A DNA stretch of 64,000 nt from Pseudomonadota bacterium. Its GTDB lineage: Bacteria > Pseudomonadota > Gammaproteobacteria > Arenicellales > UBA868. The DNA lies in contig JABJIU010000012.1 of the NCBI GenBank assembly GCA_018661145.1, positions 1 through 64,000 on the forward strand, read 5' to 3'. Of the stretch, positions 1 through 9,400 are shown piece by piece (the stretch's first letter is position 1; every line of letters begins with the position of its first letter). Under the pieces are notes generated by a model, which had not been told where the DNA came from, did not search any database, and worked only from the letters and a program-made list of their open reading frames with translations. The translations under genes were made by a program, and so were the position numbers.

Positions 1-1
1 G

Positions 2-793
2 GAGCGGCGGACCTGCCGGGTGATCGGTCTGGCGCGTAGTTCTCTGCAATACCAGGCGGCACAAAGAGATAGAGATGATGATGCCCTGCGGTTGGCTCTG
101 ATCCGGCTGGCACAGCAGTATGGCCGCTACGGCTATCGCAAGATAGCGGAGCTGCTGCGTATCGAGGGCTGGAAGGTAAACCATAAGAAGGTTGAGCGGA
201 TCTGGCGCGAAGAGGGACTGCAACTGCCGCAACGGCACAAGAAACGCCGGCGGCTCTATCATAAGGATGCTTCGATCATCCGGCTGCGGCCGACCCATCC
301 GAACCACGTCTGGAGCATCGACTTCGTGCACGACAAGCTCTGCAATGGTCGGAGCTACAAGATGCTGACCGTTCTCGACGAGTATACCCGCCAGGCGCTT
401 GCTGTGGCTGTTCGCACCAGGATGGGTGCCGAGGATGTACTTGAGGCGCTGTACCCGCTGCTCCTGCGCTACGGCACCCCGAAATACATCCGCTCCGACA
501 ATGGCCCGGAGTTCATCGCGCAGACGATGCAGGACTGGCTGGCAAGGGTCGGCATCAAACCCATCCGCATCTATCCCGGGTCACCGTGGGAGAACGGATA
601 CAATGAACGCTTCAACGGTACCCTTCGCCACGAGGTGCTCAATGCCGAGTGGTTCACCACGACGACGCAGGCTCAGATCGTCATCAATCAGTGGCTCAGA
701 CAGTACAACCACATCCGCCAACACCAGGCCCTCAACATGCGCCCTCCTGTTCCAGAAACTCTAATCAGGAATGGCACAGAACTTGGGGGATAG
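2..793 (+). CDS. IS3-family transposase OrfB (5' end outside window)
   Basis: DDE transposase that would cut and join the ends of an IS3-family element. The frame is open from the first bases of the window (GAG CGG CGG ACC TGC), so the gene enters from the left; the GTG at position 20 is an internal codon and not a convincing start. An N-terminal HTH_21-like segment (GRYGYRKIAELLR, WREEGLQLPQR) precedes an rve integrase core. The catalytic triad is visible: first D in WSIDFVHDK, second D in IRSDNGPEF, and E in WENGYNERFNG. The C-terminus is complete, and an inverted-repeat-like end follows the stop directly. This is the least damaged of the three IS3 copies in the window and may be active. 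Usual OrfB length is about 270-290 residues, so little is missing; OrfA would lie outside the window. Confidence 0.93.
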   Translation, partial: ERRTCRVIGLARSSLQYQAAQRDRDDDALRLALIRLAQQYGRYGYRKIAELLRIEGWKVNHKKVERIWREEGLQLPQRHKKRRRLYHKDASIIRLRPTHPNHVWSIDFVHDKLCNGRSYKMLTVLDEYTRQALAVAVRTRMGAEDVLEALYPLLLRYGTPKYIRSDNGPEFIAQTMQDWLARVGIKPIRIYPGSPWENGYNERFNGTLRHEVLNAEWFTTTTQAQIVINQWLRQYNHIRQHQALNMRPPVPETLIRNGTELGG

Positions 794-801
794 ACAGGTC
801 A
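782..801 (+). repeat. Putative right terminal inverted repeat of the IS3 element
   Basis: Read from outside inwards on the minus strand this segment begins TGACCTGT and continues into a run of C (TCCCCC). That matches the TGACCTGnCCCC style of IS407/IS3-group ends. It overlaps the transposase stop codon (791-793), as is usual in compact IS elements. The left repeat lies outside the window, so pairing cannot be shown. Confidence 0.6.
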
Positions 802-919
802 TTAACGTTAGGGAATACAACTAGCTTATTTGTTGATCGGTTATTTTTTTGTCGCTGGATAACCACTTACCCGTTGATTCCTGATAGTCGATCTTGCATT
901 GGGCTTCAGTTTTGGCTTT

Positions 920-1951
920 TCACCGGTTTTTTTTGTTTATTGTTGACAGATTACCACTTGGTAGAACTTGGTCTGGAGCCTCTCCCCTCAAGTCGGAGCC
1001 TGCTTTGGAATCTCCCAATGACTGATCAGGAGAAGACGACGGCGGGGATTGTGCGTCCACGCTCCTAGTATCCAGGATCAAAGGTAATCCCGTCGCGCTG
1101 TTACCGATCACAACCACCTTGCTATTTCCGGATTCCGACAGTTTTAGAGTGGCCTCGATGCCCCGCCAGCGCAGGTAACTCTCTGTTATGGCAGGAGCCA
1201 CAGTTTTCTGAAAGTCGCGAATGCCCTCCGCCTCAATGAGCTTGCGCTGGCTTTCCAACCGTTCGCGCTCCAGTCGGTACACAAATTCCGCAGCCACTTG
1301 GGCTTGTTCCAACTTATTTTCAATTGCCTGTTTTATTTTCTCGGGTAATTCGATCCTCTCAATAAGGATATCCGTCAGGGCCACTACATCTTCATGTTCT
1401 TTAACCTCATGATCAAATTGTGAAACGATACCATTTCTAATAGAATCAGCAGTCGTAGTGTCATAAATCTGCTTCTGAACAGTTGCCCGCGCACTGGTAT
1501 ACAAATCCTCTGCACTAAAATGAGCCACAACTTCTCGTGCTGTTGAACCTATCTCTGGTACAAGAAGTTTTTCAACGTAATCTGGCCCCAGGGTTTGGTT
1601 CAAGTCGACAATATTTTCTCGTATAGCTCTCCAACGAAAACTCAGCGTTAACTGGAAATGCAATCCATCTTTTGACACAACTTGATAAGATTGCTGCTTG
1701 GTCTGCAACCGGAGATCGTATGTATAAAGTTTATCCCAAGGCATAATAATTTTGACACCTTCAGACAACGGACCTTCCGAGGTCCTCGTATAAGCCCAAG
1801 CTATCCGATGCCACTCAACGCCGGAATGTCCAACTGGGATCGTGTGAACCATTTGGTGGTACAAGATAACAAACAGGAAACAGACGATGAGCGCTACGAA
1901 GCTTAATCCAAGTGAGACGCGTTGTAGGATTTGAATGAGTTTCTGTTTCAA
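920..1951 (-). CDS. SPFH/Band 7 (prohibitin-family) membrane protein
   Basis: 343-residue protein with one N-terminal membrane helix (about residues 13-33), then an SPFH/prohibitin domain (about 35-235), a charged helical segment rich in E, R and Q (about 195-260, probably coiled coil) and a low-complexity Ser/Pro/Asp tail from about 295. SPFH proteins form large membrane-anchored rings or scaffolds that organise membrane microdomains and often accompany proteases or transporters. Its start overlaps the last codons of the ABC exporter gene by 4 bp (ATGA), so the two are probably translationally coupled. A role linked to that exporter is inferred from the overlap alone. A 3' fragment of a related gene lies at about 6.02-6.21 kb on the other strand. 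Confidence 0.88.
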   Translation of the reverse strand: MKQKLIQILQRVSLGLSFVALIVCFLFVILYHQMVHTIPVGHSGVEWHRIAWAYTRTSEGPLSEGVKIIMPWDKLYTYDLRLQTKQQSYQVVSKDGLHFQLTLSFRWRAIRENIVDLNQTLGPDYVEKLLVPEIGSTAREVVAHFSAEDLYTSARATVQKQIYDTTTADSIRNGIVSQFDHEVKEHEDVVALTDILIERIELPEKIKQAIENKLEQAQVAAEFVYRLERERLESQRKLIEAEGIRDFQKTVAPAITESYLRWRGIEATLKLSESGNSKVVVIGNSATGLPLILDTRSVDAQSPPSSSPDQSLGDSKAGSDLRGEAPDQVLPSGNLSTINKKNR

Positions 1952-3672
1952 CAGCCCATCTCCTCACTTAGTCTGCCGTCAATAATGTGCAAACGCCTGT
2001 CACAGCAGTGGAAATAACGCTCGTCATGGGTGATAGCCAAAATGGTAATACCCTCTTTTTTTAACGCTGGAATAATTTCTTCATAGAAAATTTTCCGGGT
2101 ATTGGGATCCTGGTCAGCCGCCCATTCGTCCAAAATCAAAACAGGCCGCCTTTCGGCAAGCGCCAGCGCTAGCGCAACCCGCTTACTTTGGCCAGTAGAT
2201 AGGTCAGCGTTTCCGAGATCTTCAATGTCGCCTGTGAATTGGTCCCGCACTTTTAACCGGATCAACCATTCTTCAAATACTTTCATCCCCTGCCGATCAA
2301 GGCCGTATGGCCGATCGAACGAATAGAAATCTGTAAATACGCTTGCGAATAATTCCCCATATTGTTGCGGCAACGCACTAGGCAATTCCTGTGCATTTAC
2401 GGAAATGCTGCCCGAAGCTCTAGGGTAGAGCCCGGTCAAAACCCTAATAAGAGTGGTCTTACCCGACCCATTTCCTCCGGTTAAGAAAACAATTTCTCCT
2501 TTTTCTATCCTTAGATCAATATCCTGGATCGAGAACCCACCGCTGCCCCGATGGGTATAACCCACTGATTTTAGGCTAATGCTTTGAAAGGGTTTAAACG
2601 CAGAATCGTCAAAAGTTGATTTTGTTTCTGTCGTACTTTCCGCGTGGCGTTCGGTAATTTCCGCTTCAAATGCATCAATAGAGTTTAGTGAAAATTGCGC
2701 CAGTGTTACTTGCTGAATAGTTTGCAGCACAGCTCCTATGGGGCCAAGTAAAAATATAATGGCGATCACAACCCTGGACATATCCATATCTGTTCGCGCC
2801 GAAACGACCAAAGGCATGATAAAAACTACGGCACCAGCCATGAGATAAGACACAGTTGTTCCAGTAGCAATCATCTCTGAAAAATGCGCATGAGATTGAG
2901 TGCGGCCCTTAGCAACAGCCGTTGAGACTGAACTCATAAGATCTTTCAACGCCGTTCTACGGTCTGAACTTAGTCGTAATTCCTTTGCTCCGCCAACGAC
3001 GGCATCCGTCAACCGACGATATTGCGCGTCTTCCTTTTCAGATGTTTTAAGCTCGGAGGCCATCTGTTTTTGGCGGTTCAAATAGCCGACCAACATCAGC
3101 GCGACAACCAACGTGGCTATTCCGGCGGCGAACGGAGACAGATAAAGGGTGTATCCAAAAAGGCAGATCAGAAGTATGAACGATTCAAAACCCGCTATCA
3201 CAGGTACGATGGCCTGTGACAACGACATATAGTGACCCGCCATGCCATCACGAATGCTATTGCTGCCGACCTCTTCGATATCCCGCAAGGATAGATCAAA
3301 AACTTTATAGACCACGCGCTGCCTTTGACGATCAAGCGCCTCTTCAACTTCGCGGGAGACGAATTTGATCAGGTAGTTTTGCGATGCGCGGTACAACACA
3401 AGCATCACTAAAAACAGCGCGCCCATCAGCGCATTGTTTTTATGAGTGTCAACGGCCTTTGCTTCTGCGTTTAAAATAAACAATACGGCAGTACCGCATA
3501 ACGCCGCTAATATAGCTATAAGTAACAAACGCGAAAGCGAATTAACGAGTGTTAACGCTAACAAATAGCTCGCAACTGAACCTCGTGGTCGATTGCCCGA
3601 TGGTTCAGACTTTCTCGGTTTTGGAATAAGCTCCAGTAACCTCTCTCCAATTTGAGAAGAACTTCTGGGCAT
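1948..3672 (-). CDS. Cyclic peptide export ABC transporter (SyrD/PvdE/YojI-like)
   Basis: Half-size ABC exporter: an N-terminal six-helix membrane domain fused to a nucleotide-binding domain. Numbered from the ATG at 3672, the Walker A motif GGNGSGKTT has its Lys near residue 405. The signature LSTGQSKRVALA and Walker B LILDEWAADQDP (catalytic Glu near 516) follow, then the switch His in ITHDERYF. The DEWAADQDP form is typical of the SyrD/PvdE/YojI subfamily, which exports nonribosomal and other peptides to the periplasm. A TTG at 3696 would add eight residues; I prefer the ATG, which has a purine-rich GAAAGTAAG upstream. It sits in a minus-strand group with SPFH, DUF697 and small membrane genes, divergent from the NRPS genes, and is the only intact exporter visible. 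Export of the cluster product is a reasonable inference. Confidence 0.9.
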   Translation of the reverse strand: MPRSSSQIGERLLELIPKPRKSEPSGNRPRGSVASYLLALTLVNSLSRLLLIAILAALCGTAVLFILNAEAKAVDTHKNNALMGALFLVMLVLYRASQNYLIKFVSREVEEALDRQRQRVVYKVFDLSLRDIEEVGSNSIRDGMAGHYMSLSQAIVPVIAGFESFILLICLFGYTLYLSPFAAGIATLVVALMLVGYLNRQKQMASELKTSEKEDAQYRRLTDAVVGGAKELRLSSDRRTALKDLMSSVSTAVAKGRTQSHAHFSEMIATGTTVSYLMAGAVVFIMPLVVSARTDMDMSRVVIAIIFLLGPIGAVLQTIQQVTLAQFSLNSIDAFEAEITERHAESTTETKSTFDDSAFKPFQSISLKSVGYTHRGSGGFSIQDIDLRIEKGEIVFLTGGNGSGKTTLIRVLTGLYPRASGSISVNAQELPSALPQQYGELFASVFTDFYSFDRPYGLDRQGMKVFEEWLIRLKVRDQFTGDIEDLGNADLSTGQSKRVALALALAERRPVLILDEWAADQDPNTRKIFYEEIIPALKKEGITILAITHDERYFHCCDRRLHIIDGRLSEEMGC

Positions 3673-3735
3673 TTCAAACTTACTTTCACACACCAACTGT
3701 GGGTTAACTTAAATAGCCGTATGACCAGCGCTTAG

Positions 3736-3933
3736 CTACAACCGGCCTGCCCCACCTTCCCTAACCGCCGAATCTTTTGGCGAAGTTACCAGCAGGACTG
3801 CACCCATCAGTATTGGGGTAAGCAGGAGCGAAAGCAAAAAGAAACCAACAAAGCCAATAGACCGTTTGCGGCCGATGCCCCCGATAATAACCGAGAACAC
3901 GATATATATTAAAGTTGCACTGGTAAGCACCAT
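3736..3933 (-). CDS. Small two-helix membrane protein
   Basis: 65-residue protein with two hydrophobic segments (about 3-19 and 25-50) separated by a short basic loop (GRKRS), ending in a polar tail. The pattern of GRKRSIGFVGFF and LLSLLLTPI resembles small uncharacterised bacterial inner-membrane proteins; no function can be given. It starts at ATG 3933, 13 bp after the stop of the DUF697-like gene and about 40 bp before the exporter gene, so the same transcript probably carries all four genes. No strong ribosome binding site is visible, and translation may depend on coupling. Confidence 0.6.
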   Translation of the reverse strand: MVLTSATLIYIVFSVIIGGIGRKRSIGFVGFFLLSLLLTPILMGAVLLVTSPKDSAVREGGAGRL

Positions 3934-3946
3934 AACGGTTGAGAGA

Positions 3947-4456
3947 CTACTTTGGAGTGGACTGGTTTTTCTTTACTCCTGCACTCCCGCTCGCACCAGC
4001 GAATTCTTCTTTTAACTCGTCTTCGATACTTTCGGCGCTGAAGTTTTTGAGCGTTCCGCCGTTTTCAAAATGACGCACAAAAACTTTACCGATCGCATAG
4101 GTTGCCGCCGCACTAAACGCCGAGACGCTTACGGAACCTAAGAGGGTACCGCCCCCGGGAATAAGTTTTAAGCTGGAGCCGACCAAACTTGTACTAACGA
4201 CTGTCGGCGCAAGACTACCGAGTACCGTAGCAACTAAAGATCTTACCACCTTGTCGTCTGATTTTATGCTGTATAACGAAGCCAAGTCACGGACCATTTT
4301 GAACTGAATAGTGCTCAACGTGACCAAATCAACGAATGGAACAGGGATTAATCCAGCTGCAGCAGACCATTTAACCGCATTTGAAATTATGACACTGGCA
4401 TCTGCGGAAAAATCAGCACGCTCCAGAGTATCTTCGCTTATCGTAGCTGCATCCAT
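3947..4456 (-). CDS. DUF697-like membrane-associated protein
   Basis: 169-residue protein when started at ATG 4456. I chose this start because GGGAG lies nine bases upstream; a TTG at 4486 would add ten residues but has no such site. After an acidic N-terminus, residues about 15-60 carry the DUF697-type pattern (VKWSAAAGLIPVPFVDLVTLSTIQFKM). Gly/Ser/Ala-rich hydrophobic segments follow (VATVLGSLAPTVVS and IPGGGTLLGSVSVS), then a helical acidic C-terminus. DUF697 proteins are membrane-associated and often found near GTPases or transporters; their biochemical role is not established. As the first gene of the minus-strand group it probably lies just behind the promoter, in the AT-rich stretch at about 4490-4560. 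Confidence 0.65.
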   Translation of the reverse strand: MDAATISEDTLERADFSADASVIISNAVKWSAAAGLIPVPFVDLVTLSTIQFKMVRDLASLYSIKSDDKVVRSLVATVLGSLAPTVVSTSLVGSSLKLIPGGGTLLGSVSVSAFSAAATYAIGKVFVRHFENGGTLKNFSAESIEDELKEEFAGASGSAGVKKNQSTPK

Positions 4457-4599
4457 TAGAACAATCTCCCGCCATCTTGAATTCAAATAATCGACAAGAC
4501 AAATAAAATTTTTATTTGTTTAATCTTTGAGCATGAGCGAAACGGTACACTTTTCCTGAGGGGATTGTCAATATAATTTGTGTGTTTTTTTCCGACGTT

Positions 4600-5290
4600 T
4601 TGTGCCATTTTTCATCAGAGTTTCGGGGGCAGGCGAAGCCGCGCACTCAGAGCCTTGTCTTGACGGATGTGATTGTAATGTCTCGGCGTCTGATTGATGA
4701 GAATCTGAGCCCGCGTTAGCGTCGCGAACTGTTCTGTATTACCCACTTGGTTCAGTTGAAGCTCTCATTCCATCCATTCTCGCAGGGTGATCGAGAATAG
4801 ATCCGGATGGGTTTGTGCCGACCGTTGCCAGCCAGTCCTGCACCGCTTTCTCGATTAACTCGGGATCATTACCGGATCGGATGTACCCCAGGACAGCGTG
4901 GCGCAGGATTAACAGGTAAAGCGTCCTGAAGATATTCTTCGGCACCGATCCTTGTGCGAACGGCCACAGCGAAGGGTTGGCGGGTGCACCCGTCGAGAAT
5001 ACTCAGTATCTTATAGATCCGACCGCAGCAGAGCCCGTCGTACACCAAGTCGATGCTACAGACGCGGCCGCGATAAGGAGTCTGCAGCCGGATGTTTGAG
5101 CTGTCTTTATTTTAGACAGCAACGGCACTTCTTACGCCGTTGCAACATTTGCAACCCTTCTTCATGCCAGATCCGCTCAGCCATCCATCGTGCTCTTCTG
5201 CAGTTTACGCGCAGGCTTCAAAATTCAAAATGCCGCAAATGGATGAACCCTTGCCCGAAATTGATATGTCGCGACAGCAGTCCAACCTGA
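4600..5290 (-). pseudogene. Decayed IS3-family transposase (OrfB) remnant
   Basis: Translated on the minus strand in shifting frames, this stretch matches the transposase at the left edge almost end to end. Recognisable pieces in order are AERIWHEEGLQ, SIDLVYDGLC, TRQPFAVAVRTR, YIRSGNDPELIEK, VQDWLATVG and a C-terminal INQTPRHYNHIRQ. Frameshifts and stop codons interrupt it. The second catalytic motif reads SGN where the intact copy has SDN, and the Glu motif (WENGYNERF) is lost. It is therefore an old, inactive copy of the same IS type in opposite orientation. Its ends can only be placed roughly. Confidence 0.85.
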
Positions 5291-5358
5291 TAGCACCTAA
5301 ACGGACGCTCGACTATTTTTAAGCCCATCATCGAAAGAACCTTGCCTCGTTAACCCTC

Positions 5359-5972
5359 TCAAGGTACCCCCCCCGGAGAAGGTGGGAGCCCCGGAGAAGG
5401 TGGGAGCCCCGGAGACGGTGGGAGCCCCGGAGACGCTGAGGGCTTCGGAAAAGGCTGGCTCTCAACTATTTTGGTGATGATTTGATCGCCAATGGTAATT
5501 TTTGTGTTCTCACTCTCTTTTTTCCATCCCTGACTAACCACATTGAGGACTGAATTGAAGACTTTGAGGGCCTCGTCTCAGCTGAGCTTCGCATTGTTGG
5601 TTAACTCGCAAGCACGATAGAATAACTCTCTTGCCATGAGTATTGCAGGAGTTCTCCCCATCATCTCTTCCTCTCCTGCGTTATCAGTTACCTTTGCCTC
5701 ATCTCCCCCGCCGGAATTCCCTACGTTTATTAAAGAGAGTTTGAAATCACCACTGTCAGAGGTCTCGAAGACTGCGTCCGCGCCTCTTCCCATACAAATT
5801 ATTCTGTGGTTCTTCGGGTCTTGGACCATCGTGTTATCTACGCTTGGGCTAGAAGATAAAGGCCTTCCTTAGGAAACGCTTCTATGTCTGTCTTTGGCAG
5901 AAAACCAGCCATTGGCAAGCAGCCGACAACAAGTAGCGCAGACAGCAAACAAAAACTCGTCTTTAAAGCCAT
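5359..5972 (-). pseudogene. Broken lipoprotein gene with proline-rich repeat tail
   Basis: An ATG at 5972 opens a frame encoding a lipoprotein-type signal peptide (basic start, hydrophobic core, lipobox LLVVGC), which stops after about 44 residues. A second frame picks up with SSPSVDNTMVQDPKN and runs through an acidic, probably folded middle part (MGRTPAILMARELFYRACE) to an in-frame TGA at 5578-5580. The same frame then continues with DEALKVFNSVLNVVSQGW and ends in a Pro/Ser/Gly repeat tail at 5359. The simplest reading is one surface lipoprotein gene broken by a frameshift near 5850 and a nonsense codon, possibly CGA to TGA. I do not recognise a characterised family. Whether any piece is still made is unknown. 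Confidence 0.6.
5371..5442 (+). repeat. 18-bp tandem repeat, about four copies
   Basis: Unit CCCCGGAGAAGGTGGGAG starts at 5371, 5389, 5407 and, diverged, at 5425. On the minus strand the unit encodes Leu-Pro-Pro-Ser-Pro-Gly and forms the tail of the broken lipoprotein gene. The unit length is a multiple of three, so copy number can change without shifting the frame. Confidence 0.85.
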
Positions 5973-6016
5973 TGCCAAATTTTTTTCTGATTTTTGGGTT
6001 ACCATTTAAGTATTCT

Positions 6017-6205
6017 TACAGTGATTCAGGATGACGTTTTCAGACTTCTTTGTATCGTAAAGACCTTGTGATCGGCAACAGCGCATCGGGTTTACCATTA
6101 ATAATTTATGCTAGCGGCACCGACACCCCGCCCGTATCGCCGTCATCTCCTACCCCGCCAGTCGACGCTTCCGCAACTAGTTCGGAACAAAAGGCATCCG
6201 ATTAG
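6017..6205 (+). pseudogene. 3' remnant of a second SPFH/prohibitin-family gene
   Basis: The frame ending at the TAG at 6203-6205 reads KDLVIGNSASGLPLII followed by a Thr/Pro/Ser-rich tail. It aligns with the C-terminus of the SPFH protein at 920-1951 (KVVVIGNSATGLPLIL plus a Ser/Pro-rich tail). Upstream the similarity fades and a stop interrupts the frame, so only about the last 50-60 codons remain. Differences at many positions indicate a diverged paralogue, not a recent duplication. Confidence 0.65.
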
Positions 6206-6415
6206 AGCCAAATATTTCCCAGTTACAATGCCCGGGCACACATTAAATTCGGTCTCCAGCCCTCCATAACCCGAACGAAGTAGATTTTGAGTCGTAAAGC
6301 CGATACAAACTCTTTCGGAAGCGGGAGAGCCATCGTTTCATTTGGTTTTTTCCCTCTATGAAGCTCTTTTATTTTTTATAACGAAGCTAGCAAATTTAAC
6401 GAAGTAGCACGCAAT
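6206..6415 (+). promoter_or_regulatory. Non-coding leader upstream of the assembly-line genes
   Basis: No open frame of interest is visible. The last 80 bases are AT-rich (TTTGGTTTTTTCC, TTTTATTTTTTATAACG) and include TATAAC at about 6377-6382, a plausible -10 element, but no convincing -35 at 17 bp. This is the only sizeable gap ahead of the plus-strand biosynthetic run, so the main promoter probably lies here. No operator palindrome was recognised. Confidence 0.3.
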
Positions 6416-9400
6416 TTGGCTTTCCACGGATTTGAATTTCCATCAACGCTCATCAGGTTAGATGAAGTAATACGATGGCGTTCCGCTACCCATCCAACCC
6501 GTACTGCCTTCACCTTCTTAGCGGACGGTGAGCGGCCAACGGATAGCTTGACCTACGCTAGATTGGATCAGAGAGCGCGTGCAATCGCCGGTTTTATGGG
6601 CCCCAGGACGGTCGGAATGCCTGTGCTCCTGTGCTATCCATCCGGCATAGAGTTTGTAACTGCCTTCATTGCCTGCCTTTACGCCGGCGCCATTCCGGTA
6701 CCTGCTTATGCGCCGGGAAACACGAGACATGCCTTTCGTATAAGGGCTATCCTGGAAGATAGCGGTGCAGCGCTCGTGTTGGCAGCCGGTTCTCCAGTCG
6801 AGCAGATCCGTATATGGTTGCAGGGCGACGGTGGCGCCGCGGGCGTTGAAGTCATCGACACCGACCTTGTCTGTGACGACGCTGCAGCCGAATGGCGTCC
6901 GGTTGCGGTCCAGCCGGCCGCCCCAGCATTCTTGCAGTACACATCAGGATCCACCTCCACGCCAAAGGGGGTGATGGTCAGCCACAGTAACCTGTTGCGA
7001 AACGGAGATGCAATTCGCGAGAGTATCGCGCTGCATCCGGACAGCTTGACGGTATCATGGCTTCCCATGTTCCATGACATGGGGCTGGTACTGACGCTGG
7101 TGGCGCCCCTACTGACCGGAACACCGCTTGTCATGATGTCTCCGGCGGCGTTCGTGCAACGTCCGATTCGATGGCTAAACGCGGTGTCCAGCTATCGTGC
7201 GACCCATTCTGCTAGCCCCAATTTTGCTCTTGAACTGGTGGTCGACCGCACGACACCAGCCCAACGCAAGCTTCTGGATCTATCTGGCTGGGAGACCTGC
7301 GTCAACGGATCGGAGCCGCTGCGCAAGTCCACTCTGGAGCGTTTCAATGATGCCTTCGCGGCAAGCGGATTCTCCCCGGAGGCCCATGTACCCGCATATG
7401 GCTTGGCCGAAGCGACCCTGTTCGTCACCTGCAAGCGGTTAGGCGAGCCAGTTGCAACTCGCCTAATTCGCGGGGCCGCCCTGCAGAAAAACCATGCAAC
7501 AAAGGCTGAACCGGAGGAGACCGGGTCTATTGACGTGGTCTGCAGCGGCGGTCAGGTGCTCGACACGGTCGTGGAGATCGTTGACCCGGAAACACGCCTG
7601 CGCGTCTCATGCGCTCAAATCGGAGAGATCTGGGTTCGCGGGCCCGGGATAGCAACGGGTTACTGGCAGCGACCAGAAGCGTCCGAACAGACCTTCAAAG
7701 CACGCCTTGCAGACAGTGGCGAAGGTCCATTTCTTCGCACCGGTGATCTTGGATTTCTGCACGAAGGTGGCCTTCACGTCACCGGACGCATTAAAGATAT
7801 GGTCATCTTGCGAGGGCAGAATCACTATCCCAATGACATTGAATTGACGGTAGAGAACTCTCACCCTGCCCTGAAGCGCGGCAATGGCGCGGCCTTCGGA
7901 GTGATTGTCGACGGCGAAGAAAAGCTAGTCGTCGTCCAGGAGGTGGATCGGACTTCATTGCGTGGCCTGGATGTGCCCGCAACGCTCGCGACAATCCGTG
8001 CATCTGTAGTCGCCGCACACGAGGTCGATGTTCATGATGTAGTTCTGATTGCGCCGCTGGAGGCACCAAAAACCTCAAGTGGAAAGATCCAGCGATCAAG
8101 GGCACGGGAACGCTACCTGACCGACGAATTTAAGATGGTCGGCAGCCTGCGCACCAGCTTACCGACGCCCAGACATCCCGAATTTGGTTCAGTCCCTCCA
8201 GAGCTGCCGGTCTACAACAAATCTCAAGACGCCATAAAACAATGGCTCGTCGCCCGTATCGCTCGGCTCCTAGGAGTTGCTACAATAGAAATCGACATCA
8301 ACCGGGCATTCGAGTTTTTTGGCATTGACTCCATCGTCGTAGTACAACTGGCAGATGAATTAACGCAATGGTTGGGGCGACCACTGCCGCCCACTTTGCT
8401 GTACAACTTCCCCGACATTGCAAGCTTATCAAGACACCTTGCCGGCGCCAGCCTCGAAAATCAGCAGCCCGCATCTACTGCTGGTGCCCACGAAGCCATT
8501 GCCATCGTTGGTGTAGGGCTTAGGTTCCCAGGCGCTGATACCCCACAGGAATACTGGGAACAACTGCTTCGCGGCGCAGACTTGGTCGAGGAAGTACCGA
8601 CCACCCGGTGGGCCGATGAGTCGGTCTCGATTGGCGACAAGGGAAGTCCTGGACAACTTGCCAGTGCCTCCGCTGGCTTCATTCGGGGTGTTGATGAGTT
8701 CGATGCGGAATTTTTTGGCATCTCGCCGCGGGAAGCCGTGGATCTCGATCCCCAACAGCGGGTCCTGCTGGAAGTCGCCTGGACCGCCCTCGAGGATGCA
8801 GGCATTGCGCCAAGCAGCCTGGCCGGCACCGATGCCGGCGTATTCCTTGGCATCAGTACGCGCGACTATGCAGAGATCATCTCGGGCGCTGGACCTGGCA
8901 GCCTTGGTCCATATTTTGGAACTGGCACCGCCGCAAGCGCAGCGGCGGGGCGCGTCTCTTATTTTCTCGGGCTACAAGGCCCGAGCTTGGTCGTCGACAC
9001 GGCCTGTTCATCGTCTCTTGTCGCCATTCATCTCGCGTCGCAAAGCTTGCGGAACGGAGAGTGTGAGGTCGCGCTTGCGGGCGGCGTCAATCTATTGCTT
9101 TCATCGGCCTTCAGCATCGCACTGTCACAGGCCCGCATGCTGTCACCGGCTGGGCGTTGCAAAACGTTCGACGAATCTGCCGACGGGTACGTGCGTGGTG
9201 AAGGCTGCGGCGTGATCGTGCTGAAACGTCTCGGCGACGCTATAGATCAAGGGGATCACATCCACGCTATTCTGCGCGGTACAGCGATTAATCACGACGG
9301 ACGAAGCAACGGACTAACAGCCCCGAGCGCCTCGGCCCAGGAACGGGTCATACGCTCCGCGTTGCAGGCCGCGTCGGTGTCTCCCCGGGAAGTGGGATAC

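Noticed and set aside
5371..5442. CRISPR-like direct repeats
   Set aside because: The 18-bp units are contiguous with no spacers and encode an amino acid repeat. The 28-bp units at 58063-58146 are also contiguous. No array or cas gene is visible.
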